Shown: piece by piece, positions 32,161 to 44,619 of the stretch
How the letters are laid out: every line of letters begins with the position of its first letter
Numbering within the stretch: position 1 is the stretch's first letter
Source: Raphanus sativus
Taxonomy: Eukaryota; Streptophyta; Magnoliopsida; Brassicales; Brassicaceae
Assembly: GCF_000801105.2 (NCBI RefSeq)
Contig: NW_026615364.1
Location: forward strand, 1 to 64,000
DNA length: 64,000 nucleotides
Direction: 5' to 3'
Translations under genes and position numbers: made by a program
The notes under the pieces: generated by a model
Database searches by the model: none
The model's input: only the letters and a program-made list of their open reading frames with translations
What the model was told of the DNA's origin: nothing

Positions 32161-32600
32161 TTAATGTTCAAATATTGAAATGTCTTTGATTGCAGGGAAT
32201 GAGGTAATATTTACCCTAAAGTCAATCCAAGCCTTCCATAAACTAAACCCAAAACACTAATCATTAAACCCTAAAAGAAAATATAAACCATAACCCAAAT
32301 ATCAAAATATGTACATAATACATCATATGAAACATTATTGAAATAGAATAATAATAAACAAAATAGCATAGTACATATTGTTGTTCAAAATTTTAAAATG
32401 TCTATGATTGCAGGATATGAGGTAATATTTACTCTAAAATCAACTCAAACCTTTTATAAACTAAACCCAAAACACTAATCATTAAACCCTAAAAGGAAAT
32501 AAAACTCTAACCTAAATATCAAAATATGCACGTAATACATAATATGAAGCACTATGGAAATAGAATAGTAACAAACGGAATAACATAGTTCATATTGTTC
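32161..32600. repeat. Diverged tandem duplication (about 220 bp x 2)
   Basis: Two copies (about 32161-32380 and 32381-32600) share GATTGCAGG, ATGAGGTAATATTTAC, AACCCAAAACACTAATCATT and AAATATCAAAATATG in the same order. They differ at many positions, so the duplication is not recent. Non-coding. Confidence 0.85.
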
Positions 32601-33664
32601 AAATATCATAGTAAAACCGAGAACTTACAGGAAAAATGAGGATGTCTCGACCGTAAAGCCGTCGTGACTTGTAAATTTCAGAACGGAGATGATATATGTA
32701 GCAGCGATTATGGATCTAGAAGTGGGAAATTGGTTTGGTGATGGTAACTCCATGATGAACATGAATATGGATAAGATGATAATAATTATGGAAAGAGAGA
32801 TATTAATTATAAAAAATGGTGACTGAAGATACAATAAATATAAATCACAGAGAAAAATTGGTGATAAGCGTACAAAGGATAAGGTGGTGGAGATGGAAAA
32901 AGAGTGGTGGTCATTTGATAATCAAAAAAGAAGAAGAAAAGTGTATTTTCTCTTTCATTATAGTATATATTTCATAAATAATGGATGTATTTTTTGTTTT
33001 GGTTAGATATTTAGTTATGGGTTATTGTGTAGTTATACAGCCTAATTTCTCTTTAAATTTCTAGTGAAAAGTTAAAAGTAAAAGTACTAGGGAATGTTAC
33101 TCTGAGAATTTTTATGCGATTTTTTTCATTTAAAAGTACAAAAATTCCTACTATGTACTCACAGATTTTTCTTCATTTTTTTAGTAAATCGCTAGGTCTG
33201 GATGTGTTGCATGTGTAGTGTCCAGCAAGTTTCCAAAATTTTAACTAATCTTCTACCAATTGAGGCCATAAATGAAAGATTTTTCCAAAAGAAAGTATAT
33301 GTTTTATGCATGTATTTGTGCATGTCTAGTTTTGCATGACATACGGCATCATACATTTTGCATGTCTCACCGTCACACTTGGCCCTTTAATTCAGAAAAT
33401 GGATCATCGTGGCCGTAGGATAAAAAATAATAATCAGGTGTACCCAATCTCACGCCAATTTAATCTCCCCCATCCAATACAAAATTAAACACGTAAGGAA
33501 CAGTATCAAACGGGACAATCACAATCACAAAGCAGAAGGTTTGAAAGAGGTACTATCTCCATATAAAATAGGAAACAAAGGACCATCCAACCTCAGATTT
33601 TCCCTATTCTTCAGAGAAAGGGACGGGCATATATTAGCTGCAGCTAGGATCTCGCCAGTAGCTG

Positions 33665-35701
33665 ATGAAGAGACGAAGAGCAACAAATAAATCTTCGGTG
33701 ATGGTGACTGTTATCAATTCGAAACGATTCGAGACGAGAATTGTAAGGAGATTGATGAAGTTCGAGGAATTGCCTGGTTATTTGCAGGATAACGAGTTTA
33801 TACACGACCATTATCGATGCCAATGGTCTCTCAGAGATACCTTCCTCAGCACCTTCTCTTGGCATAACGAGACTCTCAACATCTGGACGTACGTTTCAAA
33901 TCTCCTTCGTGGTTGCATGACTGATATTATAATTTTTTTTTGAAAGTTTTCTTGGTATAAACATTAGTTTAAAAAGGACAAATGTTTCCGGTGGAATTCG
34001 AACGAGCGACCTTGGTTTTCGTAATTAGGATTTAGGATTGATTCTTGGGTTTGTGATGTTGAAAACTTGGCAGGCACTTGATCGGATTTGTGTTATTTCT
34101 GTGGATGATGGTGGTGAGTTCATTAGAGACGACGGAGCTCGGCCTCGCTGGACTCTTCAATGGAATGTCCGGGTAAGAACTGCGAGGTCAAATTCGTCAT
34201 TTCGTAATATTGTTTTTGTTTTTTATTTTTAATCTAAAATTAAACCGGCTTTTTGGGCGATAGAGCGTGGATAATTAGCCTCTCAAGCAATCAGCGTCTG
34301 CTTCATCATGTAAGACTTTTGTTTCTTTGTTATTTTTCAATTTCGCGACTTATCTTATCTTCTGTGACACTAAGAATAGTAAAATGGATACACATACATT
34401 AGAACTTTGACATATATCTTTGGCATTTTCTGTAGCCACCATAATAGTGTTCAATTGCTACACATAATAGTGTTCAATTGCCCCCACCATGTGTTGTTTT
34501 CGATACGTTTCTTTGGATCTTTCTTTTGTTTGTGCCCACCAACCTTTTTCGAAAATCACATTACCTTTCGTGGAAAAAGAAAACAATTCAAATTATCTTC
34601 AAGTGTTCAGTTCATGTATAAAGTTCTGCCTGGACTCTTTTCTAACTTTAAAATACTTAATACTTTCATTGATTTTTATCAAATAAATAAGCTGTTACAA
34701 GTTTCAAGTAATGGATCGAGGTAACAAGTTTTAAATCGGACTAATGATTAAAACTTTTAGATTATGTAGTAAAAATCTTAATAACATTTTTTTCAAAAAA
34801 TGTTAGAAGCACAAGATGAACATCTTTAATAGATGAGGTCTATTGATTTATTCTAAAATTATTCAAACAACAATTTGTATTAATTGGACAATTTTATGAT
34901 TTTCAATCATTCTCTAAATAAACTGAATGCTCATTTTATCCACCTATATGACTAAATTTTTTAAGATTCTCTTTTGTTCAATAAAAACTTTTAAAGATTC
35001 TCCTTTCCCGCAGGATTCGAACGTGACACAGTATATGTCACTGCTAAACTCTCAAGCAGAAGTGAACCATCACATCCACCACCAAGAAGTTGTTCCGAAA
35101 TGGCCATGGCTTGTGTACTTAGCCGGAGCCATGGGTTGCTTGATCTGTAGCTCTGTTTCGCACCTCCTCGCTTGCCACTCAAAACGTTTCAACCTCTTCT
35201 TCTGGCGTTTAGACTACTCAGGAATCTCACTCATGATTGTCTCCTCTTTCTTTGCGCCTATCTACTACGCATTCTCTTGCCACACTAACTTCCGTTTCCT
35301 CTACCTTTCCTCAATCTCAATCCTCGGCCTCCTCGCCATCATCACTCTCCTCTCTCCAGCTCTCTCATCGCCACGTTTCAGACCATTCAGGGCGGCCCTT
35401 TTCCTTGCAATGGGATTCTCTAGTGTGGTGCCTGCTTCACATGTGCTTTGCCTTTACTGGGGCCACCCTAATGTGCTCTTCGCCCTCGCTTGCGAGCTTA
35501 TCACTGGTATCTCAATATGCTGTGGGAGCAGTGTTTTATGTTAGTCGTGTGCCTGAGAGATTGAAGCCTGGTGCGTTTGACATTGCAGGACATAGCCATC
35601 AAATATTCCATGTGTTTGTAGTTTTGGGAGCTCTTGTTCATTGTGTTGCCACTCTTCTCATTGTAGATTTTCGACGAAAGTCTCTTTCTTGTGGGTTTTA
35701 G
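33665..35701 (+). CDS. HHP: Heptahelical transmembrane protein (PAQR/HlyIII family), HHP2/HHP3-like, with late frameshift
   Basis: Plant relative of adiponectin/progestin receptors; the Arabidopsis HHP genes respond to hormones and sugars, and the molecular role is not settled. Exons by GT-AG and frame: 33665-33888, 34074-34172, 34264-34309, 35014-35701. Motifs: [40 protein letters not shown] across the first junction, [55 protein letters not shown] and a CGF terminus. Hydrophobic helices and the conserved H/D positions of the family are present. Length would be about 350 residues, as usual. A one-base excess near 35511-35516 (CTCAATATGC) shifts the frame and stops at 35544, removing the last helix with FDIAGHSHQ. 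This is either a real lesion or a sequence error. Confidence 0.9.
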
Positions 35702-35745
35702 CCAGAGAGTAAGCATTAGTTTGTGATCTTTCAATTCATTTTAAA

Positions 35746-35902
35746 AATCTAAAATAGTTGATTCTACATGGTACTCTTAGAGATAGAAACAAGGGCAACT
35801 GCGATTGCAAGATCTATAAGATTCTGATTACCGAGCAGAGTCTTTGTACCGTAGAGACATCATCATTGGATTACCGAACATGTTATAACAAGCTTTATCA
35901 TA
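35746..35902 (+). other. 3' flank of the HHP gene
   Basis: About 150 bp after the HHP stop codon, with AATAAA-poor but T-rich sequence; probably 3' untranslated. It ends at A (35902), the target base of the first Helitron. No gene. Confidence 0.4.
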
Positions 35903-36869
35903 TCTTATATATTAAAACAGAAGTCATGACTTCTAATTCATGTGTGATTTTTTTAAAATGGACTATCTATTAGATTTGGTCGCACTAACATTTTGATCAT
36001 TATTAATCTTTGAACTAATTTAATCATAATATCTTTTGATACTTTTCATTTAAATTTTAAATATATATATTATATATATTATATATATATATATATATCA
36101 TATTTTTTTTTTTTTTTTAATTTCTAAAAATCTTTTAAAAGATCTTAACAAGATTTTAATTTTCAAAATTATATGTAATATTTTAACTAATTCCGCGTAA
36201 TTAGTTTTGAATATTATATACATTAATATATTCAGTTGTTTTTATAAAACGAAAAATAAATATTTATATCTTAATTTTTATCTATTATATAATGACAATC
36301 AATCATGTAAATTTTTTATCATATGAACTTAATATGATAAAATTATATTAAATTGATAAAATTTTAAATTTATTTTCAATAATAGAAAATATTTATGTTA
36401 AAATATAATATGACGAGAGCGGCTTAACATAGCAGATTATAAATACTATATTTATAAAAAATTAACATATCTTTCACTTTTGTAGATATAATAATATATT
36501 GTGGTAAAATAATAAACATAGAAAATACTGCTAAAAAATCCAGTTTTAAAAAGAGACGGGTAAAAATTTAAATATCAATTAAAGAAAAAATAATTGTCAA
36601 ATATATTTTTCATGCACATATTAATATGTTTAATAACTAAATGCAAATACAATAAGATAAATATATAATAAGAAGTAACAAATACGTACGACGGTTTTAA
36701 ACAGTTGACTATTTACGACATGCAAATTATATATTATTGTATTTTAAATAGCTTTAAAATATTTAAATATATGATTAAAATTAAAAATGTATACTACAAA
36801 TGTCTAAATAAATATTTATACATATAAAAATGAAAAAAAACCCGCACGGTTGTGCGGGTCGAGATCTAG
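35903..36869 (+). mobile_element. Helitron H2, first copy
   Basis: 967 bp. The 5' end is TCTTATATATTAAAACAGAA; the 3' end is the hairpin CCCGCACGGTTGTGCGGG followed by TCGAGATCTAG. It is flanked by A on the left and T on the right. Non-coding and AT-rich, with an AT/poly-T microsatellite at 36060-36118. The same family occurs at 37190-38150 and, more diverged, at 48994-50533. Confidence 0.88.
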
Positions 36870-37189
36870 TCTATATTATTAAAAGAGAAGTACACAAGAA
36901 TAGAATGCCTCTTAGTTTCAGTGTATATTTACACTTCTATGGCCACTGACATTAAATAAATTTTCCTATTTTAATGTTGTCTTTTCTACTTTGATTAATG
37001 CATTTTCCAAAATTAAAATTTGAATTAAATACACAATTAAATAACACTTCCTATTTTAATGCTTTATCTTTTCCACTTACATTAATGTGTTTTCTAAAAA
37101 TTAAATTTGAATTAAGTATACTTCATTACTTTTTAATTAAATCAATGTCAATTAAAAAAAAAATACATTTTTGTTAGACAAACAATTCA
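36870..37189 (+). mobile_element. 5' 320 bp of Helitron H3, duplicated copy
   Basis: Starts TCTATATTATTAAAAGAGAA directly at the end of H2 and ends ...CAATTCA just before the second H2. The same 320 bp opens the full H3 at 38151. It is a partial copy with no 3' terminus of its own. Confidence 0.85.
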
Positions 37190-37365
37190 TCTTATATATT
37201 AAAACAGAAGTCATGACTTCTAATTCATGTGTGATTTTTTTAAAAAATGACTATCTATTAGATTTGGTCGCACTACATTTTGATCATTATTAATCTTTGA
37301 ACTAATTTAATCATAATATCTTTTTGATATCTTTTCATTTAATTTTAAATATATATAATATAATA

Positions 37366-37396
<31 letters not shown>

Positions 37397-38150
37397 TTTC
37401 TAAAAATCTTTTAAAAAGATCTTAACAAGATTTTAATTTCAAAAATTATATGTAAATATTTAACTAATTCCGTAATTAGTTTTGAAAAATATTATTATAC
37501 ATTAATATATTCAGTTGTTTTTATAAAACGAAAAATAAAATATTATAATCTTATTTTTATCTATTATATAATGACAATCAATCATGTAAATTTTTTTATC
37601 ATATTGAACTTAATATGGATAAAATTATATTAAATTGATAAAATTTAAATTTTATTTTCATAAATAGAAAATATTTATGTTAAAAATAATAATATGACAG
37701 AGCGGCTAACATTAGCAGATTATAATACTATATTATAAAAATTAACATACTTTCACTTTTGTAAGATATAATAATATATTGTGTAAAATAAAATAACATA
37801 GAAAAATACTGCTAAAAAAAAATCCAGTTTAAAAACGGGTAAAATTTAATATCAATTAAAGAAAAAATAATTGTCAAATATATTTTTCATGCACATATTA
37901 ATAATGTTTATAATCTAAATGCAAATACAATAATATAAATATATAATAAGAAGTAACAAATACGTACGACGGTTTTAAACAGTTGACTATTTACGACATG
38001 CAAATTAATATATTATTGTATTTTAAATAGCTTATAAATATTTAAATATATGATTAAATTAAAAATGTATACTACAATGATCTAAAATAAATTATTATAC
38101 ATATAAAAATGAAAATAAAAACCCGCACGGTTGTGCGGGTCGAGATCTAG
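37190..38150 (+). mobile_element. Helitron H2, second copy
   Basis: 961 bp, the same element as 35903-36869 with identical terminal sequences and hairpin. It differs mainly by one- to three-base indels in A/T runs and few substitutions. It is flanked by A (37189) and T (38151). Confidence 0.88.
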
Positions 38151-39166
38151 TCTATATTATTAAAAGAGAAGTACACATATAGAATGCCTCTTAGTTTTCA
38201 GTGTTATTTACACTTCTATGCCACTGACATTAAATAATATTTCCTATTTTAATGTTGTCTTTTCTACTTTGATTAATGCATTTTCCAAAATTAAATTTGA
38301 ATTAAAATACACAATTAAATAACACTTCCTATTTTAATGCTTTATCTTTTCCACTTACATTAATGTGTTTTCTAAAAATTAAATTTGAATTAAGTATACT
38401 TCATTAACTTTTTAATTAAATCAATGTCAAATTAAAAAAAAATACATTTTTTGTTAGACAACAATTCATGGAAATTATAATATCAACTCTTCGTTAACAA
38501 ATCTGAACGAAAAGAATATTTCAATTTGAACCGAAACTAGATACTATCCAAATGGATTTACCATTTTGGTATCTAGAGAACCATAACCAAACTTTATCTG
38601 AACGAAATATTCAGATATTCGAATGTATTTAAATCATATTTATATTACTACAATATGTTAGCTATTTTTCGAGTTAATATCAAAGATATAAGTTATTTTA
38701 AGTTGTTTAAAATATTTGAAATATAAAAATAGTCGAAAGTAAACATCTAAAGTAGATAAACAATAATCAAAACACCAAAATACTTAAAATATATATTTAT
38801 TCTTCATCCAAATATTCAAGCTAAACCTATTTTAAACTTTTAATTTAGGTACTTTGGCTTACATTACTCAAATAATTTAAAGATATATAAATTTAAAAAA
38901 ATTAAAAATAATTTAAACGGGTTATCAAACCCGCAAAAATCCGAATAAAACCGGAACCAAAGTTTATAAATACCTGAATAGAGCTAGAATCTTTAAATTC
39001 AAAATCTCAAACCCGAATATATTTTAACCGAATTCGAGTGGATATGCAAATATCCACCCCTAACTTAGTCAATATAAAACGATCAAATATTACAAATATA
39101 CTATTTAGTATAAATAAATAAAAACTGAAAATTGATACCCGTGCGGTCGCACGGATCAAGATCTAG
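38151..39166 (+). mobile_element. Helitron H3, full copy
   Basis: Starts TCTATATTATTAAAAGAGAA and ends with the hairpin CCGTGCGGTCGCACGG and ATCAAGATCTAG, followed by T. After the first 318 bp (shared with 36870-37189) it holds about 600 bp ending in GCAAATATCCACCCCTA (about 39045-39062), which looks like a hAT-type MITE end, so a second mobile element may be nested inside. No coding frame. Confidence 0.78.
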
Positions 39167-39420
39167 TTTACATATTGAAGTTGGTGTCTTTTTAGCGTTA
39201 TACCATCACCCTACTTGTTTCGTTGGATCACTCCTTGAACTCTAAACCATGGGCCGTGGAAATGCTGTGTAAAACGGCTTTGTTGACTTTGCCTCCATTA
39301 CTATCTGTCCATCAAGATCAAGTGTGCAATGGAAGTTCTCTAGTTTCATGACCTTCTGGTTTTTAATTTAACATGCATGCTTCTTCAAAGGTGGAATAGC
39401 TGATAGAAACTAGGATATTT
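39167..39420. other. Spacer between Helitron H3 and a copia fragment
   Basis: About 250 bp of ordinary base composition without a recognisable frame; possibly old host sequence or further decayed copia sequence. Confidence 0.4.
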
Positions 39421-39782
39421 CTAGACCGCTTTAAACTTTAAACTAGGATCAGGAGCAGGTAGTCCAGCTGGAGCGATCTTCAGTTTGTCGAACTCAGACA
39501 TCAAAGTCTGTAACCTCGCTTCTCTCACACGATCAGCACCTAGGTTACGGGATTTGATAGCTTCCCAAATCTTTTTCAATGTATCATGTTCTCCAATCTG
39601 AAGTATTAGCGCTTCCGGAATTGATTGAAAGATTAGAGCAATCGCCATATTGTTCTTCTTTGCATCGTTACTCCCTCGATCAATTGTATCCAAAACTTCA
39701 TATAAACGAAGCATCACTTTCATGCGCATCGTCCATACAGTGTAGTTGGTCGATGCTAGCATTGGATATCATATGTCCTTCT
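39421..39782 (-). pseudogene. Copia Gag N-terminal fragment (UBN2-like)
   Basis: 113 codons with TNYTVWTMRMKVMLR, MAIALIFQSIPEALILQI, TLKKIWEAIKSRNLGADRV and LQTLMSEFDKLK, the standard N-terminal pattern of plant copia Gag. Full-length Gag-Pol is over 1200 residues, so this is a truncated remnant. The start may be further right; the first ATG of the readable frame is at 39762. Confidence 0.78.
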
Positions 39783-39900
39783 TCATCTCAAGACTTTTAT
39801 CACATGCTTGAGAAGTGACATCATCTCCTATGTTTTGATCGAATTACAACTCCTGTTGTAAACGACTTCCGAAACATGGAACTCTGATACCAACTAAAGT

Positions 39901-40156
39901 TGCAAGAACACACAATTATAAGAACTAGCACTTCTTAGTTCTTATTAGATTTAGAAACTCTTTCAAAAATAAGTTAATGTGTTTCTCTTTTTGTTACATC
40001 TCTTCATGAGAATTCTTTATATAGGAAGAATATACATATTTTCCTAATAATAATATGGAAACATTTTTAAACTGATATGTTTTCCTTTTTCTTTAATCCA
40101 TCAAACTTCATTTTAATGAGTTAACTTGCTCCTCAGGTTAATTGGAATTATCCAAC
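39901..40156 (-). repeat. LTR of the truncated copia element
   Basis: TG...CA segment adjoining the TGGTATCAGAG primer site; single copy, so borders rest on termini and primer-site position. Confidence 0.65.
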
Positions 40157-40607
40157 ATGTGACATAGCTTTGGGCTGCGATTCATTGGGCCTTTGTCGAG
40201 GCCTGTTATGACAGTCTGATTAACCAAGTTGATTTGAAGTGTTAGTGTTAATAGTGACACTAACATTCTGTTCTCCACAAGAAGTAAGAACTGTCAAGGC
40301 CTAAACAGAAGTAGAAGCCTTTCTCTTTGATAGCAGATGAGCTTAAAGTTCGTGGCCAAGTTCAGGAAACTACATTGCAGATAGTGCAACAACCTTTCAT
40401 AGAAAACATTTCCTGAATTCATACATATATAAAGGATAATTGTTTGTGATTTGCCCTTGTCTACAGATAAATAGATAAAACATTCTGAATTTTAATCCAA
40501 CTCTGCTGCGTTTGTTCAACGTTTAACTGACGTTAAACATTAAAATTTATTACATAAATAGATAGAAACATTTCTGAATATTCAGTCCACATATATTGTT
40601 TTATATC
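40157..40607. other. Intergenic sequence downstream of GGP
   Basis: About 450 bp between the GGP stop codon and the copia LTR. It probably contains the GGP 3' untranslated region (minus strand). No other gene or repeat recognised. Confidence 0.5.
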
Positions 40608-40993
40608 TTAAAGTTGCTCGGATCTTCCTTTCAGAAAGCTTTTGCAGAGAGTCTGCCATTGTTTCCGATCTGGTTCCCCGTTTTCCATCGTTTCCTTTGC
40701 CTTATCTGCACAATCTTGCTGCGAAAAAGACAAAAAAAAGAAAACATTCAAAAGCTTGGATACAGCAACATGATAGAGTCAAGATGACTCATGGCGTCAT
40801 TCTTCATAGTTCATACAACATCAAAGCATGAACTGTAACAAACAATGATTCTCTTTATTTAAACTTCAAAGCTTCCTTCTAACTGCCAACCCTCTCTTTC
40901 ATCTTGATGGCCAATGAAACTATCACAACATCGAAGAAAAATGGGTCAAAAGATACAAAATAAACAAACCTCCATTAAATTCATACTGACGAG

Positions 40994-41771
40994 TGTTGGA
41001 ACTATTTTATTAGCAATGTATTCATATGCTAAAAATAGAGTTAGTGTGAATTAGAAACGGAGGTCTAATGTGTGTGATTTGAGAAACTTGTATAAAGTTA
41101 CAAATATACACATTAGATATTTGGATTTGGGTTTTGATTTGTTAGTTGGACTTCATGTTCATTAACTTAATCGTATAAACCAATATATGTGATCTTTTAT
41201 ATTGATAAAATATTAAAAGAAATCCATTTAAAGTATATTATTTTGTTTGAATGAGTCAAATAATAATAATTAACTCTTTATTTTCTTGGTCAAAATGTGA
41301 AATAAATTCACATAATAATGACAAGAAATAAAGTCTCCATTAGTACACCATGGAGGTTTCATTTTTATGTTTAAAATGAAACTTGTGCTTCTCATTATTT
41401 TTCTATATAAATGGCTTGTTAGCATGATAGAAAGCAGATACACATCAATAGCAAAAGAAAAAACCACATTCTCCATATTGAAAAGTTATGTTAGTATTTT
41501 TTATTTCTTGTGTCTGAGAGTACAACACAAAACTAGTTTCGCCAGGCTTCTGATAGAGTGACGCAAATTCAGAAGATTGTTTGCAGTTGTATCCTGGGAC
41601 TCATTACGTTATCGAACCGTCGCACTACGGGACGTATTTTGAGTTAAGGAAAGAGATAATATCTCGCCTCTGCAGTTGTATCATCCTTTTTCTTACTCTT
41701 TGGTATAGTTTTATCATTTTTATTTTTTACAATATTCAGTAATCCGTAGTTTATAAAATACGGTTCTATCA
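40994..41771 (+). repeat. Left LTR of element S
   Basis: 778 bp, nearly identical to 43838-44619 with a few substitutions and single-base indels (for example CTATTTTATTAG here versus CTATTTTTTTAG). The few differences point to a fairly recent insertion. Confidence 0.93.
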
Positions 41772-43837
41772 GTCTTAACTCAAAATATTCGTTTATTGCT
41801 TTGCACTAACCGGACTGATTATTGTAAAAAGTATGTTTTTTGTAAGAACAGGTTGATTGATCTTTGAGAAAAGATATCGGAGTTGGATCTATAGGATTAT
41901 TTCAAAATAATCTTTCTTCAATCTTAATTCTTTAAATTTTTTATTTGTATTTTCTTACTAACAAAAACTGATTATTTTGTGAAGTATTTTGTCATGAAAA
42001 CATGAATTGGAGATTTCATGGTGATAAAGAATCTTTTCATTCCATCAGATTGCTTTAACTTGGTTAAAGTTAATTAAAACGTTTTTTCTTGACTTGGTTC
42101 ATGGTTGCTTTGACTTGGTTAAAGACAATTTATTTGCTGTAATTATCAAGAATGTGATTAACGTTTTGATTTTGTGATTTCAGATTTTTTGGAACAGCTT
42201 AATTTGATTATTAAGTGATTGACCATGAGAAAAGAAAACTGATTTAAGTTTCAAAAATATGGTGAAACCATAGTCATAAATAACATTTTGATTCTTAAGG
42301 AATCATGTTATATGAATGGAAATGGATTTTTGTGAGTCGACGCCCCAGATAAAATTTGGGAGAGGTCTGCCACATATAAATCATTTGCCATAAGAAATAA
42401 AATGTTTGTTGATATTGATCAAAACATTTGTATTTCGTGAATGCTTTAATGCACATTTTTTAAAAAGGTTGACCATGCAAAACCAATGAGAATTTTCAGA
42501 CCAATGTGATTGAAACTGACATGTGTATTGTAGTTTCTAAAGTCAATATGTTTGAGAATAATCATAAAAATGGTGGTTTTGATGGTACAAACAATATCAT
42601 ATACTGATATGTATATTTGCTAAAAGCAAAAAAAATGTTTTGGAAAAATTCAAAACATATACAAGTTAGATTTATAAATCAACTTGAGAGAACTATGAAA
42701 ATAGTTGTATCTAAAATGTGAATTTCTGAGATTGAAATATATTTTAAAGAAAATTGTAATAATTTTTCGAAATTATTTTTATTCATTTAAATCTAAAAGA
42801 GTTGTAGAGTAATTTTCTAAACTCTTAAGAGATGTTAAATGTAAATAAATATGCATGATTTTGAGCTATCTCAAGAAATGTGGGGGAAGCTTTGCTTACC
42901 ATATAAAGTTATTGGCAAGAGGCCAAATTAACTTAGTGATAGTTATCAAAATATGATTTTTTTTAAAGGAAAAAAAAAAGGTAGTGTTGTACACTAAGCT
43001 TTTGTGTAAAATGGTTAATTGTATCTTGAAAAGATGACAAAAATCATTAGACAATTGATCTCGACTAATCTCAAGAGATTATGTTCACTATGATGACAAC
43101 CTAGGATCTTGTTATTAAAGGTGTGTCATGAGATCAAATTGTAATATCATCAAGAGGAATGGGTTTAGCCTATGAACTAAGATGAAGTTTGGCGGTAACT
43201 CTACTTATCAGATTGGAGATCCCAAGAAATAGGTTCAAGGAGACAACTAAGTCAAACTAAATCTGCCCAAAGCACTGTATGACTTCGGTCTATACCCAGT
43301 TCCTAGGATGATTAAACAGTGCTACATGTAAGGAATAGAGGATAAGCATTTGCTTTTAATGATTTGTGCCAATTGTTTTGAGATATGAATGGAGTAGTAC
43401 ATGATACTCCTCTAAACAAAACTAATGGCAAATCACCTTGTGGGTGTGAAATGGGGCCGTTTCTAGGAGAATAAAATGGCTATATTCTCTAAAGTTCACT
43501 CATGATTACCAGGAATGTTCACGGCCAAAATGAACACAATAGAGAAATTGGTTTTGTGAGAGAATGAAACTGTGTTTTGGCTATTGTCTAGGTTTACACC
43601 AAAGCCCGGGAGGTTCAAGACATCATGGCCACCTCCTGGCCGAGTAAATCCGATAGCTATTAACAATGACTGGTTCAAGGCTGAAAAATTGCTACCAACT
43701 CATCATGCAGTGAATTTCTCGTTTGTACTCTCAAAAGTCCTTAGTTGAGTCTTGTTGAGTCTTGTCGAGTCTTGTCTAGGAAGTCAAGTCTGTCGAGTCG
43801 TCTAGTGTGTAGAATCATTTCTATTCATGTGGAGGAT

Positions 43838-44619
43838 TGTTGGAACTATTTTTTTAGCAATGTATTCATATGCTAAAAATAGAGTTAGTGTGAATGAGAA
43901 ATGGAGGTCTAATGTGTGTGATTTGAGAAACTTGTATAAAGTTACAAATATACACATTAGATATTTGGATTTGGGTTTTGATTTGTTAGTTGGACTTCAT
44001 GTTCATTAACTTAATCTTATAAACCAAATATATGTGATCTTTTATATTGATAAAATATTAAAAAGAAATCCATTTAAAGTATATTATTTTGTTTGAATGA
44101 GTCAAATAATAATAATTATACTCTTTATTTTCTTGGTCAAAATGTGAAATAAATTCACATAATAATGACAAGAAATAAAGTCTCCATTAGTGCACCATGG
44201 AGGTTTCATTTTTATGTTTAAAATGAAACTTGTGCTTCTCATTATTTTTCTATATAAATGGCTTGTTAGCATGATAGAAAGCAGATACACATCAATAGCA
44301 AAAGAAAAAACCACATTCTCCCATATTGAAAAGTTATGTTAGTATTTTTTATTTCTTGTGTCTGAGAGTACAACACAAAACTAGTTTCGCCAGGCTTCTG
44401 ATAGAGTGACGCAAATTCAGAAGATTGTTTGCAGTTGTATCCTGGGACTCATTACGTTATCGAACCGTCGCACTACGGGACGTATTTTGAGTTAAGGAAA
44501 GAGATAATATCTCGCCTCTGCAGTTGTATCATCCTTTTTCTTACTCTTTGGTATAGTTTTATCATTTTTATTTTTTACAATATTCAGTAATCCGTAGTTT
44601 ATAAAATACGGTTCTATCA
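43838..44619 (+). repeat. Right LTR of element S
   Basis: 782 bp, partner of 40994-41771. Its right end TTCTATCA abuts ACGAG and then GGP exon 2 coding sequence (minus strand). Confidence 0.93.

Larger units (their letters stand above)
31252..33550. other. AT-rich intergenic region upstream of HHP
   Basis: No gene seen. It contains an AAT microsatellite (about 32107-32147) and a diverged tandem duplication (32161-32600). A purine-rich patch follows at 32870-32945. The last 100 bp before HHP include a TATA-like CCATATAAAATAGG at about 33559. Confidence 0.65.
39421..40156 (-). mobile_element. 5' end of a Ty1/copia element (LTR, primer site, Gag start)
   Basis: On the minus strand: a 256-bp LTR (40156-39901) from TGTTGGATAATTCC to TTCTTGCA with a TATA-like CTATATAAAG (about 40014-40023), then the primer site TGGTATCAGAG (about 39881-39891) and a Gag N-terminus. 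Everything behind Gag is missing, and there is no 3' LTR in the window. Confidence 0.78.
40994..44619 (+). mobile_element. Element S: non-autonomous LTR retrotransposon inserted in GGP
   Basis: 3626 bp with 778- and 782-bp LTRs (TGTTGGAACT...GGTTCTATCA) and a perfect 5-bp target duplication ACGAG (40989-40993 and 44620-44624). GTGGAGGAT before the right LTR looks like a copia polypurine tract, so S runs rightward, antisense to GGP. The 2.1-kb interior (41772-43837) has no intact gag or pol and no clear primer site; it is non-coding with four GAGTCTTGT-type words near 43740-43790. It is best described as a LARD-like, non-autonomous, probably copia-derived element. Confidence 0.92.

Noticed and set aside
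39167..39420. Continuation of the copia Gag-Pol left of 39421
   Set aside because: No copia motif could be read in any frame; the element appears truncated at about 39420.
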